From: Bacillota bacterium
GTDB taxonomy: Bacteria > Bacillota > Clostridia > Christensenellales > CAG-138
Length of the DNA stretch: 8,069 bases
Direction: 5' to 3'
Assembly (NCBI GenBank): GCA_023396535.1
Contig: JAEWWD010000148.1
Span: 1 to 8,069, forward strand
The notes below the pieces were generated by a model that was not told the DNA's origin, did not search any database, and saw nothing but the letters and a program-made list of their open reading frames with translations. The translations under genes were made by a program, and so were the position numbers. The first letter of the stretch is position 1; each line of letters begins with the position of its first letter. Of this stretch, positions 5,749-8,069 are shown piece after piece.

Positions 5749-6726
5749 TTACCGCTCCGTTTCCACGGTATACGCCGTACCGTCGAACGTGATATGGATA
5801 ACGCCGTTCAAATCCGTACGCAGCAGCTCAATACCCGCATCCTTGAGTTTATCAAGAGTCTCCTGGTGCGGATGTCCGTATTCATTATCCGCCCCCAGGC
5901 TCGCGACGGCGAGCTCCGGATCAACGACATTCAGAAGTGCGGTGGTCGTGGAGGTGCTTGAACCATGATGCCCCAGTTTGAGCACCGTCGAATGCATCAG
6001 CCTTCTCGGTATTTCCTTCATAAACGCCTCCTCCGCGAAAGACTCAGCATCGCCGGTGAGCAATATGGAAGTATCGCCGTAGCTGACGCGGCAGACCACG
6101 CTTTCATTGTTCAGGTCGGGGTATATAACGTTGGGCAGCGGGGAGAATATGCGCACCTCGGTGGAATCGTCCCATTCGATAAAGGAGTTCGACCCGCCGG
6201 CCGCCTGTTCAATGGGGATATCGCGCGCATCCAGCTCGTCCAGCAGCTTTTCAAACACATTGGTGTTTGTTTCAGCGTCCGGCATATAATATGTGCCGAC
6301 CTCATATTTGGAGATGATCTCCTTCATGCCGCCGATATGGTCCGCGTGCGGGTGGGTGCCTATGACAACATCCAGCCGGGTCACATGCTGTGCCTGCAGG
6401 AAATCGTCTATGCGATCGGCCATGTCCGAAGTGCCTGCATCCACCAGCATGGTTTTCCCCGAGGGGCCGCGCAGGAATATGCTGTCGCCCTGCCCTACGT
6501 CCAGCACGTACACGTCCAGCGTGCCCGACGCTTCGGGCCCGGGGGTGACGGATGGATGCCCGGCGCTCGCAGGCTGCGAGGCTTCCGTATACAGTGTGCC
6601 GAACGCCTGAAGCACATCCGCGGGATCGCCCATGAAGTAGTCGATGGCGAAAAGAAGCGCCAGCACCAGTAACAGAGCGATCCACGACCGCGTGCGCTTG
6701 CTCATGCGCTTGTTCGACTTACCCAT
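5749..6726 (-). CDS. Membrane-anchored ComEC-like metallo-beta-lactamase-fold hydrolase
   Basis: This 325-aa protein has a start at 6726 supported by GGGGGTG 8 nt upstream. An in-frame ATG at 6756 lacks an RBS, and one at 6705 is possible. Residues 1-14 are strongly basic and about 15-32 are hydrophobic, so the protein is an N-in membrane-anchored or secreted protein. A Ser/Pro/Gly-rich spacer (48-68) precedes the catalytic domain. Metallo-beta-lactamase motifs occur in order: LDVGQGDS (75-82), THPHADH with metal ligands His125, His127, Asp129 and His130, TGDAE (Asp226), GHHGS (His253/His254) and GHPH (His285). The LDVGQGDS...GHHGS combination is that of the C-terminal domain of ComEC/Rec2, but the ComEC transmembrane channel and OB-like domain are absent. 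It likely acts outside the membrane as a phosphodiesterase or nuclease; the substrate is unknown. It has its own promoter. Confidence 0.9.
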   Translation of the reverse strand: MGKSNKRMSKRTRSWIALLLVLALLFAIDYFMGDPADVLQAFGTLYTEASQPASAGHPSVTPGPEASGTLDVYVLDVGQGDSIFLRGPSGKTMLVDAGTSDMADRIDDFLQAQHVTRLDVVIGTHPHADHIGGMKEIISKYEVGTYYMPDAETNTNVFEKLLDELDARDIPIEQAAGGSNSFIEWDDSTEVRIFSPLPNVIYPDLNNESVVCRVSYGDTSILLTGDAESFAEEAFMKEIPRRLMHSTVLKLGHHGSSTSTTTALLNVVDPELAVASLGADNEYGHPHQETLDKLKDAGIELLRTDLNGVIHITFDGTAYTVETER

Positions 6727-6767
6727 ATATCGCACACCCCCATATACAGATGCCATATCTAGCGCTC

Positions 6768-6796
6768 ATTATACAGGGAATCGAGGTAATACGCAA
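6768..6796 (-). promoter_or_regulatory. Sigma-A promoter of the ComEC-like hydrolase gene
   Basis: On the minus strand TTGCGT (6796-6791) and a perfect TATAAT (6773-6768) are separated by 17 nt. Transcription should start near 6761, giving a ~35-nt leader before the start codon at 6726. The gene can therefore be expressed in vegetative cells independently of the upstream sporulation gene. Confidence 0.8.
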
Positions 6797-6843
6797 AGCC
6801 GATCGACTGTGCCCGCAACAAAAGCGCAACAAGGCGCAGAATA

Positions 6844-6882
6844 CGACCGGCATCCAGTCGTCAAAGCGCTGACAGCACTTTG
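6844..6882 (-). terminator. Tandem hairpins downstream of yunB
   Basis: Minus strand: CAAAGTGC/GCGCTTTG (6882-6875 with 6869-6862, one T-G wobble) lies 15 nt past the yunB stop. It is followed at once by CGACTGG/CCGGTCG (6860-6854 with 6850-6844, one wobble). Neither has a T run directly after it, although TTTTGTT occurs about 15 nt further on. They probably form a transcript end or RNA-stabilising structure rather than a classical terminator. Confidence 0.4.
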
Positions 6883-6897
6883 ATTCGGCATATGGCT

Positions 6898-7563
6898 TTA
6901 CCAGGAATCCGGAATTAAGTTGAGCATATCCTCTTCGTTGTTGACATCGGTAAAGGCTTCGGGCACTTTGCCCACGATGATATGCTCCGCCACCGGGACC
7001 TCCGTCTGCGCCGTGATAGACATCGTGCTGCCAGGCAGCACCACGGCGATCTGGGCAGTGATCCTCATCTGTATCCGGTGCAGAGTCTGGTTGATGCCGG
7101 CCGTCCGGAATTCGCTGGAGAACGTTGCCTGCGCGCTGCTTTCCGGCGTGAACGTCATGCGCAGCATAGGCCCCGAGCCTGCGAACAGCGGAAGCCCCGA
7201 CGCCGTGCCCATAGGTACGGCAATGCCCTGTTCTCCAACCGAGAGCAGGCGATCCTGCACCGCCCGCGCGCATTGGGCAGACAGCAGCGCGAGGGCCTTG
7301 TTGTTGATCTCTACATAATAGACCTGATCGTTTGTTTGCAGGATGTCGACGTAAGATACGTCCTCCGGCTGCGCGTTGATACAGTCGAGTACCGCTTCAT
7401 ACATCGCATCGGACGCCACAGCCTGCACGCGCGTTTTCGCGAGCTGCTCCATGGCGGGCCTCAACTGCGCGTTGACAAGCGCCGCAGACAGCGCAAACAG
7501 AAGCGCCGCGGCAACCAATACCAACCACACCTTTTTCCGTCGCGGCCGTATGCGTATCTCCAT
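6898..7563 (-). CDS. yunB: Sporulation protein YunB
   Basis: This 221-aa protein has a start at 7563 supported by GGGGAGG 7 nt upstream. Residues 1-10 are basic and about 11-31 form one membrane helix, leaving the rest outside the cytoplasm. The body matches YunB as I know it: an N-terminal helical part with VQAVASDAMYEAV, then YVDILQ and YYVEINN, the central GIAVPMGTASGLPLF, and a C-terminal strand-rich part ending in TEVPVAEHIIVGKVPEAF. In Bacillus subtilis yunB belongs to the sigma-E (mother-cell) regulon and is needed for normal spore formation; its biochemical role is not known. The B. subtilis protein is somewhat longer. The presence of this gene is the best evidence that the host sporulates. 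It is transcribed divergently from the tRNA-Val gene. Confidence 0.95.
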   Translation of the reverse strand: MEIRIRPRRKKVWLVLVAAALLFALSAALVNAQLRPAMEQLAKTRVQAVASDAMYEAVLDCINAQPEDVSYVDILQTNDQVYYVEINNKALALLSAQCARAVQDRLLSVGEQGIAVPMGTASGLPLFAGSGPMLRMTFTPESSAQATFSSEFRTAGINQTLHRIQMRITAQIAVVLPGSTMSITAQTEVPVAEHIIVGKVPEAFTDVNNEEDMLNLIPDSW

Positions 7564-7711
7564 GCGTACGCCTCCCCAATATAGTATATGCGTGCGGCCG
7601 TCAATGCGTGAACGGCGCGGCGCGCAAATGCGCGAAATATGCGTGGGAAACCGCCATCATACGCCGCACGGGGCGGGGCGGCGGAAAGCGCCTATCGGGA
7701 GAAATTCAGTC

Positions 7712-7740
7712 TTGCAAACGACCGGCGTTTGCGGTAATAT
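7712..7740 (+). promoter_or_regulatory. Promoter of tRNA-Val
   Basis: TTGCAA (7712-7717) and TAATAT (7735-7740) are separated by 17 nt, and the tRNA begins 17 nt after the -10. The spacer and -35 contain the inverted repeat GCAAACG/CGTTTGC (7714-7720 and 7726-7732). Confidence 0.75.
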
Positions 7741-7756
7741 TATATACGCGCCTCAC

Positions 7757-7833
7757 GGGGATGTAGCCCAGCAGGTTAGAGCGCTTCGCTCACATCGAAG
7801 AGGTCGGGGGTTCGAGCCCCTCCATCCCCACCA
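7757..7833 (+). tRNA. tRNA-Val, anticodon CAC
   Basis: The full cloverleaf can be drawn. The acceptor stem GGGGATG/CATCCCC is perfect (7757-7763 with 7823-7829). The D arm is GCCC/GAGC with one C-A mismatch. The anticodon stem is CTTCG/CGAAG with loop CTCACAT, placing the anticodon CAC at 7791-7793, which reads GUG (Val). The T arm is GGGGG/CCCTC with loop TTCGAGC. The discriminator A is at 7830, and CCA is encoded at 7831-7833. It has its own promoter and is followed by a terminator 3 nt after CCA, so it is a monocistronic tRNA gene. Confidence 0.96.
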
Positions 7834-7836
7834 AAG

Positions 7837-7868
7837 AAAACAGCCACCCTTGGGTGGCTGTTTTGTTT
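7837..7868 (+). terminator. Rho-independent terminator of tRNA-Val
   Basis: AAAACAGCCACCC and GGGTGGCTGTTTT (7837-7849 and 7852-7864) form a perfect stem with a 2-nt gap; the real loop will open one pair. It ends in TTTTGTTT. The A run before the stem makes it potentially bidirectional. Confidence 0.9.
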
Positions 7869-7883
7869 GGTGCCGATGTTCAA

Positions 7884-7940
7884 AGGGGCTCGAAGGGCGG
7901 ATCAGAAAATGCCGCAGTGGGGCGTTTTCCCGCCCCGCGG
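7884..7940. repeat. Inverted-repeat-rich non-coding stretch after the tRNA
   Basis: AGGGGCTCGAA (7884-7894) is the exact inverse of TTCGAGCCCCT in the tRNA T arm (7811-7821). Further on, GGGGCG/CGCCCC (7919-7924 with 7931-7936), extended across a 3-nt bulge by CCGC/GCGG (7912-7915 with 7937-7940), forms a GC-rich hairpin. I see no credible open reading frame here. Confidence 0.5.
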
Positions 7941-8003
7941 AGCGCAGCCGACCGGGTGAGCACTGATGAAATGAAGGATGCTGGATTGACGAGATGATTT
8001 TGT

Positions 8004-8069
8004 GTCCTGCAAGGAGTAAAATCGAAGGAATAGCAGCGCTATTTCGAGATTTTAACGACGCAGCAGGGC
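8004..8069. repeat. Large multi-part stem-loop, cut by the window end
   Basis: Three stacked stems are visible. GTCCTGC/GCAGGGC (8004-8010 with 8063-8069, one wobble) is the outer stem. TAAAATC/GATTTTA (8017-8023 with 8048-8054) is next. GGAATAGC/GCTATTTC (8027-8034 with 8038-8045, one wobble) is innermost, with loop AGC. The outer stem may continue past the edge, because ATTTTGT precedes it. The shape is that of a palindromic dispersed repeat or a structured RNA. No protein-coding potential is seen. Confidence 0.6.

Noticed and set aside
5965..6672. Plus-strand open frame of 235 codons
   Set aside because: It is antisense to the ComEC-like hydrolase, whose motifs are unmistakable. The product is Arg/His-rich with no domain.
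7579..7610. Possible yunB promoter on the minus strand (TTGACG with TATATT, or a sigma-E-like CATATACT)
   Set aside because: The spacing is only 15 nt for the sigma-A pair and the sigma-E -35 is poor. Either start site would fall inside or next to the yunB RBS.
7376..7966. Plus-strand open frame of 196 codons
   Set aside because: It overlaps yunB in antisense and runs through the tRNA gene and its terminator, so it cannot be a real protein gene.

Overview
The window looks like a chromosomal segment of a spore-forming, fairly GC-rich Clostridia-type Bacillota. The main evidence is a recognisable yunB sporulation gene, strong AGGAGG-type ribosome binding sites, a TTG start on murA, TTGNNN/TATAAT-type promoters with 17-bp spacers, and clostridial-style zinc-ribbon proteins. 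Every protein gene is on the minus strand, so transcription runs from high to low coordinates. The only plus-strand gene is a tRNA-Val near the right end. I see no CRISPR array, transposase or phage gene.

Right to left. The last ~230 bases (7837-8069) hold the tRNA terminator, then non-coding DNA rich in inverted repeats, including a large multi-part stem-loop cut by the window edge. tRNA-Val(CAC) is at 7757-7833, with its own promoter at 7712-7740. Reading leftward from the tRNA come yunB (7563-6898), a membrane-anchored ComEC-like metallo-beta-lactamase-fold hydrolase (6726-5749) with its own sigma-A promoter, corA (5490-4558) behind a clear promoter and a ~150-nt structured leader, and murA (4450-3179), which may be read through from corA.

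The left third (3014-159) is the least ordinary part. Five consecutive minus-strand genes are 30-44 nt apart, each with a good RBS, and every product carries CxxC...CxxC zinc ribbons. In transcription order they are: a coiled-coil protein with two C-terminal ribbons; a 111-aa protein made almost only of CxxC modules; a 249-aa protein with a Cys-rich N-terminal domain, a Gly-rich hydrophobic stretch and three C-terminal ribbons; and two proteins with an N-terminal ribbon, a Gln/Tyr/Pro-rich linker and C-terminal membrane helices. A strong minus-strand terminator follows the last gene (111-73), and a terminator-like hairpin lies in the leader before the first (3086-3048). This looks like one operon for a membrane-associated zinc-ribbon assembly of unknown role.

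Apart from that operon, the genes are housekeeping or envelope functions: peptidoglycan precursor synthesis (murA), Mg2+ uptake (corA), an exported hydrolase and sporulation (yunB). No shared pathway links them to the zinc-ribbon operon beyond proximity and strand.
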